Below, one piece after another: positions 8,158 to 18,237 of a stretch of 64,000 bases of DNA; positions within the stretch are counted from its first letter, which is position 1; every line of letters begins with the position of its first letter. Below the pieces are notes generated by a model, which saw only the letters and a program-made list of their open reading frames with translations, was not told the DNA's origin and did no database searches. The DNA is from Idiomarina loihiensis (lineage in GTDB: Bacteria > Pseudomonadota > Gammaproteobacteria > Enterobacterales > Alteromonadaceae), in the NCBI RefSeq assembly GCF_024584785.1, contig NZ_CP074112.1:248001-312000 (forward strand), in the 5' to 3' direction. The translations under genes and the position numbers were made by a program.

Positions 8158-9037
8158 TCGATGGATAACACCAAACTTAATCGCAATGAGCTTGAGTGGC
8201 GTCCTGTTATCTCAAGCGTCGTATGCAGACGTGGAATTGCCGATTGTGCCAGCTAGTGTGATGAAGCAGCCCGCTACAGCAAATTCGCCGGTTCAAACCA
8301 ATACGGTTTCAACGGATGTGCCAACAACGTTACTGATGACACCGGGGGTTAATGAACTGATCCCTGTAGCACTTGGTCATCTGAATCGGATTGTGACGCC
8401 GTTTGAATCGCCTCAGGTGAGAACAACCAGTGATGCTCAGACGCAAATCAAGGGGAATGTTGTATATGTGGCCACGGACAAAGAATCACCGGTTTCACTT
8501 TACATCACACCGCCTGGTCAGGAAGCGCCCGCATTATCAGTCACCTTAGTACCTCGTCGTATTCCACCGCGTGAAATCACCTTAGCGATTGATGGTCAGC
8601 AGTGGCCCATTAAGGGCGTCGTGAACCGAAAAGCCGCCACTTGGGAAACGGCTCAGCCATACGTCGATAGCTTACGTGATTTACTCAGACGCCTTGCACT
8701 AAATGAGTTACAACAAGGCTATGACATCCGTTTAGCTGGCCAAACTGACACAAGCCCGAAATGTTTTCAGCCGGGCTTAAAGTTTGGTTTTAAGCAGGGG
8801 CAAATTGTGACAGGCCATTATTTCACCGTCTATGTAGGACTGGTTGAAAGCTTTGCCGATGGGCCGATAGAAGCCAGTGAAATAGCCTGTCATGCACCAG
8901 ATATAGTGGCAAGCGCCTACTGGCCTCGCAATATCTTGTTGCCGGGTGAAAAGACTGAGTTGTATGTGGTTGTTCGCAATCATCGTGAAGAAGCGGTGGA
9001 AAGTCAGCGACCTTCGCTTCTTGTGGGAGGTGAATAA
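8138..9037 (+). CDS. traK: TraK, outer-membrane core component (VirB9-like)
   Basis: This 299-residue secreted protein has a signal peptide ending near SQASYA. The N-terminal domain includes ALGHLNRIVTPF, a TraK hallmark. The C-terminal domain would contact TraV and TraB in the outer-membrane core complex. It begins inside the end of traE and is 2 bases from traB. Confidence 0.88.
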   Translation: MMRTKINRWITPNLIAMSLSGVLLSQASYADVELPIVPASVMKQPATANSPVQTNTVSTDVPTTLLMTPGVNELIPVALGHLNRIVTPFESPQVRTTSDAQTQIKGNVVYVATDKESPVSLYITPPGQEAPALSVTLVPRRIPPREITLAIDGQQWPIKGVVNRKAATWETAQPYVDSLRDLLRRLALNELQQGYDIRLAGQTDTSPKCFQPGLKFGFKQGQIVTGHYFTVYVGLVESFADGPIEASEIACHAPDIVASAYWPRNILLPGEKTELYVVVRNHREEAVESQRPSLLVGGE

Positions 9038-9039
9038 CG

Positions 9040-10329
9040 ATGAAAGCACAATGGGAACAAATGAGCCCGAACATGAAGCGGGGCCTATCGGTTGCTGGTA
9101 TTGCTGGTGGTCTCATCCTTATGGTGATGGTGTTTTCACCTAATCCTGACGATGACTCAAGTAGTCGGAACCGACAGGAAACGATCCGGCACATTCTTAC
9201 GGATACCAATACTCGTGATGTTGGGGTCGATAGTTTGGCTGCGAACGTAAAACTACTCAGTGAGCGCAATGAACAGTTACGTCGTGAAGTTGAGCGCTTG
9301 CGTCGTGACGTCGATTCAGGACGGCTAAGCCCAGGTTCGCCTTCTATACCAAGTGAAGTCAATGCGGAGCTGGCCCGCCTTAGAGCGGAACTTGATGATG
9401 TTCGCGCTGGAGGTGATGCAGCAGTTGAAGGCACAAATAGCCGCTTTGAAGTACCTTTATCTGCCATGGAATTGCCTGAAGAAGAAAAGCCATTGCCGTC
9501 TAACCCAGACGACTATTTTGCCAATGCGCCACTTCCTGATCCGCTCTATCAGCAGCCAGCCAATGGCCAAGGTACACGAGCTCGGGATGTTCCATTGCCG
9601 CCAATCACGATTCGTATGATTGAGCCTGAAGTGGTTGCTGAACCAGAGGTTGTTGTGCAAGAAGCGCCGCCTTTGTATTTACCGGCGGGCAGCATCATCT
9701 CAGGTACTTTGATCACAGGTTTGGATGCACCTACTCACGAGTCCGCAAGACGCGAACCTTTTCCTGCATTGCTGAGGATTCAAAAGGAAGCCATTTTACC
9801 CAACCGATTTAGAGCGGATATCAAAGAGTGTTTCTTGATCGCCGCAGGTTACGGTGATTTGAGCTCTGAGCGTGCTTATTTGCGAGGCGAGACCATTTCA
9901 TGTGTGAGAGAAGACGGTGGCGTCATTGAAACACGACTGGATTCTTATGCTGTAGGTGAAGACGGCAAAGCCGGCATTCGTGGCCGATTGGTGTCGAAAC
10001 AAGGCCAGCTGGTGGCCAAGTCGATGATGGCCGGATTCCTTCAGGGCTTGGCTGGCGCATTTGATGTAAATCCTGTTCCGACGATTCAGACGGGTAATGC
10101 CGGTGATACTCAGCTGTACCAGCAAGTCATGAGCCAAGAAGCATTACAAGGCGCTGCGATTAAAGGCACAGGTAAAGCATTGGATAGAGTGGCCAAGTTC
10201 TATTTGGACATGGCTGAAAATATGTTCCCAGTCATAGAGGTAGACGCTGCAAGGAAAATTGAAGTCATAGTCACTCGTGGTGCCTCGTTGTCGTTGGCCA
10301 CTTCTCAAGGGGGTGGTGCAAGAAGATGA
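9040..10329 (+). CDS. traB: TraB, VirB10-like channel scaffold
   Basis: This 429-residue protein has one membrane helix near the N-terminus (about 16-36). A coiled-coil stretch follows (about 65-130, SERNEQLRREVERLRRDV), then a Pro-rich linker and the TrbI/VirB10 beta-barrel domain (LPAGSIISGTLITGLDAPT onward). VirB10 proteins span both membranes and gate the channel. Its 3' end overlaps the frame leading into traV. Length and order match SXT-family TraB. Confidence 0.9.
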   Translation: MKAQWEQMSPNMKRGLSVAGIAGGLILMVMVFSPNPDDDSSSRNRQETIRHILTDTNTRDVGVDSLAANVKLLSERNEQLRREVERLRRDVDSGRLSPGSPSIPSEVNAELARLRAELDDVRAGGDAAVEGTNSRFEVPLSAMELPEEEKPLPSNPDDYFANAPLPDPLYQQPANGQGTRARDVPLPPITIRMIEPEVVAEPEVVVQEAPPLYLPAGSIISGTLITGLDAPTHESARREPFPALLRIQKEAILPNRFRADIKECFLIAAGYGDLSSERAYLRGETISCVREDGGVIETRLDSYAVGEDGKAGIRGRLVSKQGQLVAKSMMAGFLQGLAGAFDVNPVPTIQTGNAGDTQLYQQVMSQEALQGAAIKGTGKALDRVAKFYLDMAENMFPVIEVDAARKIEVIVTRGASLSLATSQGGGARR

Positions 10330-10403
10330 AAAAATCCTGCATGTTGCTAACCGATCGAAGTCCGTTTCAGACAATAAGATGTGTATCCAGAGGAGAGTTA
10401 ACC

Positions 10404-10976
10404 ATGACGACATCAATGCAGAACAACCCAAAGCACCAGTCAAAACAGTGGTCTAAAGCTGGATTACTTTTATTGGCAGTCGGCTCAACCTTATTGTCTG
10501 GCTGTAGTTCATTGGGTCTTGGGAGTAGTGAATATGGATGCCCAGGTATGCCTGACGGTGTGCGCTGTTTATCTGCTCGTGAAGTCTATGAGCTTACCAG
10601 TTATGGCGCTGCACCCAAGACGATTGATGCTGTGGCGACTCGAATTGGTTCTCCCTCTGGGTATTCACAATCTGATTTAGAGACAGGACTGCTGAGCCAT
10701 CCAGCATTACCCGAGACGCAGCAATCTGCACCTATTCGCATTCCTTCAAGGGTAATGCGGATTTGGATTGCGCCTTGGGAGGATGACCGTGGAGATCTGA
10801 ATTTATCCAGCTACGTGTTTACCGAAATTGAACCGCGCCGGTGGGATATTGGGGTGTCAGCACCTCGAACGGTTTCGCCAGTGCTACGTCCACTTCAGAC
10901 TCAAAGCGATTCAGCCTCAGCGGGAGCTGATGGTAAGCGCGATAACTTGAGTATCTACGGAGAAACTAACGAATGA
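10404..10976 (+). CDS. traV: TraV, outer-membrane lipoprotein of the conjugative core
   Basis: This 190-residue lipoprotein has a signal ending in LLSGC. It anchors the TraK-TraB ring in the outer membrane. An in-frame ATG at 10326 would add 26 residues, but ATG 10404 is preceded by AGAGGAG at good spacing and puts the signal peptide near the start, so I choose it. It overlaps traA by 4 bases. Confidence 0.85.
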   Translation: MTTSMQNNPKHQSKQWSKAGLLLLAVGSTLLSGCSSLGLGSSEYGCPGMPDGVRCLSAREVYELTSYGAAPKTIDAVATRIGSPSGYSQSDLETGLLSHPALPETQQSAPIRIPSRVMRIWIAPWEDDRGDLNLSSYVFTEIEPRRWDIGVSAPRTVSPVLRPLQTQSDSASAGADGKRDNLSIYGETNE

Positions 10977-11362
10977 CAAATGCAGTTCGCAGCATTCAGA
11001 CTCAGCGCCTAATGACCATTGGTGCGCTTGGTTTAATGGCGTTAATGATTTCGGAGCCCTCATTTGCAGGCACCGGTGGTGATGCTTTCACCGATGTGTG
11101 GGATACCCTAAAAGATTGGACCCAAGGTACTTTGGGACGGATCGTAGCGGGAGCCATGGTTCTGGTGGGTATTGTGGGCGGTATCGCTCGCCAAAGCTTG
11201 ATGGCCTTTGCCTTGGGCATTGGTGGCGGTATGGGTCTCTACAACACACCAACAGTCGTTGAAAGTGTCATGTCTGCAACTTTACCTGTTGTTGCTAGCA
11301 CTCAAGAAGTCATTGGCACAACAATTCCAGCAATCAGCGCCGTTTTACTGGGCACCTTATAA
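10973..11362 (+). CDS. traA: TraA pilin precursor
   Basis: This 129-residue protein has a long leader ending in EPSFA and two hydrophobic segments (IVAGAMVLVGIVGGIA and SLMAFALGIGGGMGLY), as in F-like propilins. After processing it should form the conjugative pilus. It is the last gene of this tra block; the metal-resistance cargo starts right after it. The traA-dsbC gap is a recognised insertion hotspot in SXT/R391 elements. Confidence 0.85.
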   Translation: MTNAVRSIQTQRLMTIGALGLMALMISEPSFAGTGGDAFTDVWDTLKDWTQGTLGRIVAGAMVLVGIVGGIARQSLMAFALGIGGGMGLYNTPTVVESVMSATLPVVASTQEVIGTTIPAISAVLLGTL

Positions 11363-11371
11363 CAATAAAAA

Positions 11372-11407
11372 ACGCCCAAGCGGCCAGATTTCTGACGGCT
11401 TGGGCGT
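11372..11407 (-). terminator. hairpin after traA, T-tract on the minus strand
   Basis: ACGCCCAAGC and GCTTGGGCGT are perfect 10-bp arms. The minus strand runs straight into TTTTTTATTG, so it terminates leftward transcription best. It may insulate tra from the cargo. Confidence 0.6.
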
Positions 11408-11705
11408 CATCCCACCCCGTCCCCGATTACCATGACGGCGTTTCAGTTAATAGGTTTCCCATTCACTTAGCTTGATTACAAGCTGCGGCCATGAATACCG
11501 AAAAGAATGCTAGCGCCGCCACTGCAAAAGGCAGTTAGCGGGGCTTTTCTTGAGGGAGCACATTCAAACAGGCTACTAGCCTGATATTTTGAGATTTAGG
11601 CGCTCGTTTCTTTTGAGTTAGAGTTACACACTACCAAACAGCTGGATGAATATCAGGAATGATGGCGCTTCATTTGTTGTGTTCATGAGGTTAAAAATAA
11701 TACGC
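11408..11705. other. non-coding boundary between traA and copA
   Basis: About 300 bases without a gene. A small hairpin (ACTGC/GCAGT around AAAAG, near 11520-11535) is the only structure I see before the copA promoter. Confidence 0.4.
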
Positions 11706-11736
11706 TTGACCTTCCCATCATGGTAAGCCCTAGACT
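11706..11736 (+). promoter_or_regulatory. CueR-type promoter of copA
   Basis: The -35 box TTGACC and the -10 box TAGACT are separated by 19 bp, the long spacer typical of MerR-family activators. The spacer holds an imperfect dyad (CTTCCC and GGTAAG). A cueR gene lies just downstream. Confidence 0.75.
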
Positions 11737-11770
11737 GTTTAATATCTGAACCAACAATGAGAAATACATC

Positions 11771-14266
11771 ATGAGCATTCATAAAAACCAGCTCTCCAGC
11801 AATGCTGAAGCCCGGGTTAGCTTACCTATTGAGGGTATGACCTGTGCAAGTTGTGTAGGACGAGTTGAAGCAGCTTTAAACAAAGTTGAAGGCGTCGTAA
11901 ACGCAAGTGTCAATCTTGCGACTGAGCTGGCGGATATTCATCTTAAAGCTCCTGTTGATCGACTGAAGTTAATCGAAGCAATTGAAAAGGTAGGATATGA
12001 AGTTCCTGTAACATCCGTTGAACTTTCAGTGCAAGGTATGACATGTGCTTCGTGTGTTGGCCGTGTTGAAAAGGCACTCTTAGCGGTTGATGGTGTAAAG
12101 GCGGCAACGGTTAACCTTGCAACTGAGAGGGCAACTATTCGCGGAGTGGCTGGCATAGACGATCTCATATCTGCTATTCAAAAAGTTGGCTATGAAGCCC
12201 GTGTCATCGATACCCAAAATCAGGTCAGTAATGAGTCTGAAGTAAGAAAGGACGCAGAGAAGGCTTTATTAAAGAAAGATTTAGTTATTGCAACAGCACT
12301 GGCTCTGCCGGTATTTGTTCTCGAAATGGGATCTCACATGATTCCAAGAATGCAACACTGGGTGATGAATACCATTGGGATCCAGGAAAGCTGGTACGTC
12401 CAGTTTGTATTGACATTGTTAGTCTTAGTGGTTCCAGGTCGTCGATTCTACATGAAAGGCATTCCTGCTCTTACGCGGCTTGCTCCTGACATGAATTCAC
12501 TGGTCTCTGTCGGGACTATTGCTGCTTTTGGTTATTCTGTGGTTGCTACGTTTGTACCATACCTTTTGCCTGAGGGTACCGTTAATGTGTACTACGAAGC
12601 TGCTGCAGTGATTGTCGCTCTCATTCTTTTGGGACGATTTATGGAGGCGAGAGCTAAGGGGAGAACGTCTGAGGCTATCAAACGCTTAGTAGGCTTGCAG
12701 GCTAAGGAGGCGCACGTGCTCCGTAATGGCGTAATGAATGATATTCCTGTCAAAGACGTTGTGCTTGGAGACATTATCGAAGTTCGCCCGGGAGAAAGGA
12801 TTCCGGTCGATGGAGAGGTAAGTGAAGGTACCAGTTTTATAGATGAATCGATGATAACTGGTGAGCCTATACCAGTGGAAAAAATCGTTGGCAGTGGAGT
12901 TGTCGGAGGGACTGTGAACCAGAAAGGAGCACTGAGGTTGCGTGCTACTGCGGTTGGTGGTCAGACAATGCTGTCACAAATCATACGGATGGTAGAACAG
13001 GCCCAGGGGTCAAAGTTACCTATACAAGCTGTTGTGGACAGAGTGACATTGTGGTTTGTTCCAGCTGTGATGTTGGCAGCACTTTTTACATTCCTGATTT
13101 GGTTAGTATTTGGTCCATCACCAGCCCTGTCTTTCGCATTGGTTAATGCTGTGGCAGTGCTAATCATTGCATGTCCATGTGCAATGGGACTCGCGACACC
13201 GACATCTATCATGGTTGGTACAGGTCGTGGTGCAGAAATGGGAATTTTATTCCGCAAGGGAGAAGCCCTACAGTTACTCAAAGATGCCAAAGTTGTTGCT
13301 GTAGACAAAACCGGAACTCTGACTGAAGGTCGTCCAGTCATGACAGATCTGGAACTAGCTCAGGGTTTTGAACGTAATGAGGTATTAGCAAAAGTTGCCG
13401 CAGTTGAATCACGTTCTGAGCACCCTATTGCTCGCGCTATTGTTGAGTCGGCAGAAGGAGACGGCATTTTACTGCCAGAGCTTACTGAGTTTGATTCAAT
13501 CACTGGTATGGGAGTACGAGCGACTGTTGAAGGGAGCCTTGTAGAAGTAGGCGCTGATCGATTTATGCGTGAGTTAGCATTGGAGGTAACGTATTTTTCC
13601 CGGATTTCTGAACGCCTCGGGAATGAGGGGAAATCACCTCTCTATGTTGCTATAGATGGTCGGTTGGCTGCAATTATTGCTGTAGCTGACCCTATTAAAT
13701 CAAGTACTCCAGTAGCTATAAAGGCATTACATCAGCTTGGTCTCAAGGTCGCCATGATTACCGGTGACAATGCGAATACAGCTCAGGCTATTGCTAAACA
13801 ATTAGATATTGATGAAGTGGTTGCGGAAGTGTTACCTGAAGGCAAAGTTGAAGCGGTGCGTCGACTGCAAGAAAATTACGGTAAAGTTGCTTTTGTCGGC
13901 GATGGGATAAACGATGCCCCGGCACTTGCAGTTGCAGATATTGGACTTGCAATTGGTACAGGAACAGATATAGCCGTGGAGTCAGCTGATGTTGTCTTAA
14001 TGTCAGGAAACTTGCAGGGAGTTCCTAATGCTATTGGATTGTCTAAGGCAACAATCGGTAACATCAGACAAAATCTCTTTTGGGCATTTGCTTACAATGC
14101 AGCATTGATTCCAGTGGCTGCAGGACTGCTATACCCAGCTTATGGAATACTGCTCTCTCCAATTTTTGCAGCAGGGGCGATGGCGCTATCAAGCGTGTTC
14201 GTTCTGGGAAACTCATTGCGTCTGCGTCGGTTCCAGCCTCCTTTGGTTGAGGACGCTGAGCATTAA
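11771..14266 (+). CDS. copA: copper-exporting P1B-1 ATPase
   Basis: This 831-residue pump exports Cu(I) (possibly Ag(I)) to the periplasm. It has two N-terminal heavy-metal-associated domains, each with GMTCASC (about residues 19-25 and 87-93). Eight membrane helices follow. The metal-binding CPC is in [13 protein letters not shown], the phosphorylated Asp in DKTGTLTEG, and the hinge in [10 protein letters not shown]. The downstream membrane segment keeps the Cu-type FAYNAA and MALSS signatures. It is preceded by a CueR-type promoter and followed 25 bases later by cueR. A 13-bp direct repeat (CGCTGAGCATTAA) spans its stop codon. Confidence 0.95.
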   Translation: MSIHKNQLSSNAEARVSLPIEGMTCASCVGRVEAALNKVEGVVNASVNLATELADIHLKAPVDRLKLIEAIEKVGYEVPVTSVELSVQGMTCASCVGRVEKALLAVDGVKAATVNLATERATIRGVAGIDDLISAIQKVGYEARVIDTQNQVSNESEVRKDAEKALLKKDLVIATALALPVFVLEMGSHMIPRMQHWVMNTIGIQESWYVQFVLTLLVLVVPGRRFYMKGIPALTRLAPDMNSLVSVGTIAAFGYSVVATFVPYLLPEGTVNVYYEAAAVIVALILLGRFMEARAKGRTSEAIKRLVGLQAKEAHVLRNGVMNDIPVKDVVLGDIIEVRPGERIPVDGEVSEGTSFIDESMITGEPIPVEKIVGSGVVGGTVNQKGALRLRATAVGGQTMLSQIIRMVEQAQGSKLPIQAVVDRVTLWFVPAVMLAALFTFLIWLVFGPSPALSFALVNAVAVLIIACPCAMGLATPTSIMVGTGRGAEMGILFRKGEALQLLKDAKVVAVDKTGTLTEGRPVMTDLELAQGFERNEVLAKVAAVESRSEHPIARAIVESAEGDGILLPELTEFDSITGMGVRATVEGSLVEVGADRFMRELALEVTYFSRISERLGNEGKSPLYVAIDGRLAAIIAVADPIKSSTPVAIKALHQLGLKVAMITGDNANTAQAIAKQLDIDEVVAEVLPEGKVEAVRRLQENYGKVAFVGDGINDAPALAVADIGLAIGTGTDIAVESADVVLMSGNLQGVPNAIGLSKATIGNIRQNLFWAFAYNAALIPVAAGLLYPAYGILLSPIFAAGAMALSSVFVLGNSLRLRRFQPPLVEDAEH

Positions 14267-14291
14267 CGCTGAGCATTAACAAGGTGGGCTT

Positions 14292-14756
14292 ATGAATATC
14301 GGAGAAGCATCGCGTAAATCAGGAATATCCACCAAGATGATTCGTTATTACGAGCAAATTGGATTAATCCCTGCCTCCGAGCGTACGGAGTCAGGTTATC
14401 GTAAGTATGCTCTCAATGATGTTCATAGATTGGTTTTTATTCGTAGTGCCCGAGATCTCGGGTTCTCTCTGGAAGATATAGAAGGCTTGCTTACGTTATG
14501 GAATGACAAATCTCGCCAGAGCATTGATGTTAAACGCCTGGCTCAGGAGAACATTGCTGACTTAGAACGACGTATGGAAAGTATACGTCAAATGACTGAG
14601 AAACTACGAGTTTTAATCCGGAGTTGTGCTGGGGATGAGCGGTCAGAATGTCCTATTCTTAGGACATTAACCAATGCTTCGGGCAAAGCCCGCACCGTAA
14701 ACCGAGGAGGAGCGGTACAGCGCCGCTCTGGAGATAAGCTGAGCGGCAAAATGTAG
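14292..14756 (+). CDS. cueR: CueR-like copper-responsive MerR regulator with extended tail
   Basis: This 154-residue protein starts with the MerR helix-turn-helix (MNIGEASRKSGISTKMIRYYEQIGLI) and a dimerisation helix. Its copper loop, SCAGDERSECPIL, has the two cysteines eight positions apart, as in CueR. It should activate the copA promoter at 11706 when Cu(I) rises. Typical CueR proteins end within a few residues of CPIL. Here about 30 further residues follow, encoded by GC-rich inverted repeats, which looks like fusion to foreign DNA at the 3' end. Confidence 0.88.
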   Translation: MNIGEASRKSGISTKMIRYYEQIGLIPASERTESGYRKYALNDVHRLVFIRSARDLGFSLEDIEGLLTLWNDKSRQSIDVKRLAQENIADLERRMESIRQMTEKLRVLIRSCAGDERSECPILRTLTNASGKARTVNRGGAVQRRSGDKLSGKM

Positions 14757-14775
14757 TACTTTAAATTGGCCCATA

Positions 14776-14817
14776 ATGGTGTAAGACTACGCAGTTTTAA
14801 CACCATCACATTTTTTT
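14776..14817 (+). terminator. terminator after cueR
   Basis: ATGGTGT and ACACCAT pair across a 17-base loop region; a run of seven T residues follows at 14811-14817. Confidence 0.7.
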
Positions 14818-14842
14818 CATTTTAAACAAGCGCGTGGCATCA

Positions 14843-15292
14843 CTAATGCCCCCCTAAATGGTTGGTTGGTGCGGTTAAGGAAAGATCGCTATCACTTTCA
14901 TCAGCTGTCAATTTTTGGACTATGCAACATTTATCTATGCTGCGGTCAGCGCTACAAAAAGCATTCAGCTCCTTACGTTGCTCTTCTAACGCTACTAATT
15001 CTTTGATTCGATGCTGAATGTGAATTAGGTGGGCGTTGATGATTGCATCTATCGGGCCACATTCTTTACCCTGATTATTGATTGCTAACAGCAAAGCGCG
15101 AATTTCCTCATGGGTCATATCGAGAGAACGGCAGCGGCGGATGAATAGTAGTTTTTCAAGACGGGTTTTGTCGTAGTGACGATAATTATTTCCTATGTCT
15201 CGTAAAGGTGCCTGCAGTGGACCTTCTTTCTAGTAGTAACGAATCGTTTCTACCGGACAGCCTGCTTTACGCGCCAACTCACCAATTTTCAT
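14843..15292 (-). pseudogene. cadR: CadR/PbrR-like MerR regulator with a premature stop
   Basis: The frame would encode 149 residues of a Cd/Pb/Zn-responsive MerR regulator, starting MKIGELARKAGCPVETIRYY. Codon 21 is TAG (15230-15232) where the family has Glu (RYYEKEGL). The rest of the frame is intact. It ends with a metal-binding region containing CSADRSIDKCCIVQKL. It is divergent from a decayed cadA and separated from it by a MerR-type operator. A single nonsense change inactivates it; reinitiation at the ATG near 15118 would lack the DNA-binding domain. Confidence 0.88.
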
Positions 15293-15309
15293 ATATCCCT
15301 CGTTTGAAC

Positions 15310-15340
15310 TTGACTCTGTAGTTAGATTAGGGTCTTCAGT
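15310..15340 (+). promoter_or_regulatory. MerR-type operator/promoter between cadR and cadA remnants
   Basis: TTGACT (15310-15315) is followed after 19 bp by a weak -10 (TTCAGT). The spacer holds the dyad ACTCTGTAG...TTAGGGT typical of CadR/PbrR/ZntR operators. Confidence 0.65.
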
Positions 15341-15432
15341 AGTCAGTATAGTAAACATATTGGGCAAGTGGTCCCGCAAAAAAGTAAAACTCTAGTAGGA
15401 AGGAAGCTGCTAGTTGTATTTAAAAATTAAGC

Positions 15433-15879
15433 TTGGTTGTGGGAGGCAAGATTCAGAAATCAGGCGAATTGAACAAGGCGAATGGTCATTTGTATGTTCA
15501 TAATGATTGCAACCATTCGCATGTTGAAAAAGACCTAAATCATGATAAGCCTACTTACAAAGGTTGTGGCCATGACCATGACCAGAAATCGCATGATCAA
15601 GATGATCATGGCCTTAGTGGAGACTGTTGCGCGGCTGCGCCTACAAAGATTAAATAATCTGGGGGGGGCGAACTGAAATCCGCATTATGCAAATGGATTG
15701 TCCTGTAGAGGAAAAACTGATTAAAAAGAAATAAGGGGATGTATATGGCAGTTATGGGCCTTAATTCTAGACAGTGGCCAGAAGCTGCGATGATTATGGT
15801 GCTCTTTACTATTGCTGAACTCATTGAAGCAAAATCACTCGATAGAGCTCGAAATGCAATCGGATCTCTAATGGAATAT
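15433..15879 (+). pseudogene. cadA: remnant of a Cd/Zn/Pb P1B-2 ATPase, interrupted by IS21
   Basis: Three broken pieces of one ATPase are visible. The first is a His/Asp-rich N-terminal part with CNHSHVEKD and DCCAAAP (15433-15657). The second is a piece reading MQMDCPVEEKLIKK, the metal-binding domain signature of ZntA/CadA (about 15680-15735). The third reads FTIAELIEAKSLDRARNAI, from the first membrane region (15745-15879). The central part of the N-terminal domain and everything after the third piece are missing. An IS21 element begins where the third piece ends. Confidence 0.85.
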
Positions 15880-15968
15880 TGAACGACAATTAACTTGTCC
15901 GGTCGGCGACAACTATGTTGGCCGGTTGATCTGATACCGTCCGTCACGGATTCCATTAGGAGATAACC

Positions 15969-17474
15969 GTGTCGGGCAAACCCATCACAGATCAACAAAT
16001 CAGGTTATATATGAATGAACGTAAACAAGGTCAAACCCAGCTTGCCGCTTCGGCAAAGTCTGGTTTATCAGAGCGATCAGGTCGCCGCATAGACAGCGGT
16101 GAACTGAACACAGAACCAACCCCCAAGCGTCAATGGCGCACTCGCAAAGACCCGCTTGCTGAGGTCTGGTCATCGGTGCTGGTACCACTACTCGAAGCGA
16201 ACCCTGAACTATTGCCGCTCACGTTGTTTGAATACCTTCACGACAACTACCCCAATCAGTATGACAACACCGTACTGCGCACGTTGCAGCGACGTGTCAA
16301 AGCATGGAAGGTCAAACATGGCCCCGCAAAGGAAGTCATGTTCCGCCAAACTAAAGTGCCTGGGCGTTTGGGTTTATCGGACTTCACGCTCTTGAAAGGG
16401 GTTACGATTACAATACTTGGGCAGGTATTTTGCCATTTGCTATACCACTATCGCCTTGCCTTTAGCGGCTGGACGTACGCCAAAGTCATTTGCGGTGGTG
16501 AAAGCTATACCGCCTTGTCTACAGGGCTTCAGAATGCCTTATGGCGCAGTGGTGGCGCACCCCTTGAACACCGCACCGACAGCTTGAGTGCCGCCTTTAA
16601 CAATCTGGCCGAGAAGGAACAGCTTACCGTTCGGTACGACGCCTTATGCCACCACTATCAACTCAAAGGCAGTCGTAACAACCCCGGCAAGAGCCATGAG
16701 AACGGTACAATAGAAGCGGCACACGGGCATTTAAAGCGACGTATGACTCAGGCCTTGCTGCTGCGAGGCGATACTGATTTTACGTCCCTTGAGGCCTATC
16801 AAGCCTTCGTGGATGGTATTGTCACCAAGATTAACCAGCAATGCCGCACCCGCTTTGAACAAGAGCGGCCGTTATTGCAGACACTGCCAAAACGGCGCAC
16901 TCATGATTATGCGGAGCACAGTGTTCTGATTAGCAGCAGTAGCAGCTTTGACCTCAAACGGGTGACCTATACCGTACCGTCTCGCTTTATCGGCGAGCGG
17001 CTGTATGTTCAGCTGTATGACGAGCGCTTGGATCTGTTCAGTGGGCATGAGCAGATACTCAGCTTACCGCGTGTTTATGCCACCACAACCCAGCGCGGAC
17101 GCAGTGTCGATTATCGCCATGTTATCGACTCCTTGGTTAAAAAGCCGGGGGCCTTCCGTTACTCGCAGCTGCGCGATGACTTATTACCCACCCCGGACTA
17201 CCACCGTATCTGGCAGTATGTTGACGGCACACTGAATCCCCATGATGCCTGCCGTTACATCGTGCGCCTGCTGCACTTGGCCGCGACAGCTCAGTGCCAA
17301 GATAGCCTTGGTCGTTACGTACTCAAAAGCATTGAGGGGGGTGAATTACCCAGCAACTTACAGTGCAATAAGCGCTTTAGTACAGACACGGCCGTGATTC
17401 CACTCATTACGGCAAAGCAGCACCTGCTGGCTGATTACGATCAGCTGTTATGTGTGGAGGTGCAACATGGCTGA
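15969..17474 (+). CDS. istA: IstA transposase of the IS21-family element
   Basis: This 501-residue protein has an N-terminal helix-turn-helix (about 8-50), a DDE integrase core with LSDFTLL, the RTDSLSAAF region and KSHENGTIEAAHGHLK, and a C-terminal DNA-binding part. It catalyses strand transfer of the element. The end overlaps the istB start by 8 bases, the usual arrangement for translational coupling. No frameshift is seen, so the element looks intact. Confidence 0.93.
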   Translation: MSGKPITDQQIRLYMNERKQGQTQLAASAKSGLSERSGRRIDSGELNTEPTPKRQWRTRKDPLAEVWSSVLVPLLEANPELLPLTLFEYLHDNYPNQYDNTVLRTLQRRVKAWKVKHGPAKEVMFRQTKVPGRLGLSDFTLLKGVTITILGQVFCHLLYHYRLAFSGWTYAKVICGGESYTALSTGLQNALWRSGGAPLEHRTDSLSAAFNNLAEKEQLTVRYDALCHHYQLKGSRNNPGKSHENGTIEAAHGHLKRRMTQALLLRGDTDFTSLEAYQAFVDGIVTKINQQCRTRFEQERPLLQTLPKRRTHDYAEHSVLISSSSSFDLKRVTYTVPSRFIGERLYVQLYDERLDLFSGHEQILSLPRVYATTTQRGRSVDYRHVIDSLVKKPGAFRYSQLRDDLLPTPDYHRIWQYVDGTLNPHDACRYIVRLLHLAATAQCQDSLGRYVLKSIEGGELPSNLQCNKRFSTDTAVIPLITAKQHLLADYDQLLCVEVQHG

Positions 17475-18237
17475 TCTTGCCTCCCTCCCGATTCTCTTGA
17501 AGGAATTAAAGTTAAGTAGCTTCGCCCAGCACTGGGAAGGCCTTGCACAAAAGGCGCTGGATGAACAATGGTTACCGCAAACCTACCTTGCGGCTTTGTG
17601 TGAACACGAAGTGGGTGAGCGTCATCACAAGCGTTTACAACGCTATACCCGCGAAGCACAACTGCCACCGGGTAAGCCGTTGAGCCAATTTGATTTTAGT
17701 GTGGTAGAGGGGATTAATAAAAATCAGCTTATTGCCCTGGCGGATCAACAGCAGTGGGTTAATCAAGCCGAGAACGTGTTGTTGTTTGGTGCCAGTGGTG
17801 TGGGTAAAACCCATCTTGCCTGTGGTATTGGCTATGCCTTGTTGGCGCAAGGGGTGCGAGTAAAGTTCACTAGCGCTACCCATCTTGCTCAAAGCCTTCA
17901 GCAAGCAAAAGCGGCGTTGGTATTGACTGACGTGCTGGCTCGCATGGACAAATATACGGTGCTCATCATTGATGATATTGGCTACGTCAAAAAAAGCAGC
18001 CAAGAAACACAGGTATTGTTTGAATTGATTGCGCACCGCTATGAAACGGGCAGTTTGATTATCACCTCAAATCAGCCTTTTAGTGGGTGGGATCAGATCT
18101 TCGACGACAACATGATGACGGTGGCGGCGATTGATCGGTTAGTGCATCACGCCACTATTTTAGAGATAGGTGGCGAAAGCTACCGTAAAAAGGCGTCAAT
18201 GATGAGAAAGGAGATGCCTATCGCTAACGACAATTAA
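17467..18237 (+). CDS. istB: IstB helper ATPase of the IS21-family element
   Basis: This 256-residue AAA+ ATPase has Walker A GASGVGKTH and Walker B LIIDDIGY. IstB selects target DNA and stimulates IstA. I start at ATG 17467 because GGAGG lies 6 bases upstream; the longer GTG start at 17452 is less likely. Confidence 0.93.
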   Translation: MADLASLPILLKELKLSSFAQHWEGLAQKALDEQWLPQTYLAALCEHEVGERHHKRLQRYTREAQLPPGKPLSQFDFSVVEGINKNQLIALADQQQWVNQAENVLLFGASGVGKTHLACGIGYALLAQGVRVKFTSATHLAQSLQQAKAALVLTDVLARMDKYTVLIIDDIGYVKKSSQETQVLFELIAHRYETGSLIITSNQPFSGWDQIFDDNMMTVAAIDRLVHHATILEIGGESYRKKASMMRKEMPIANDN

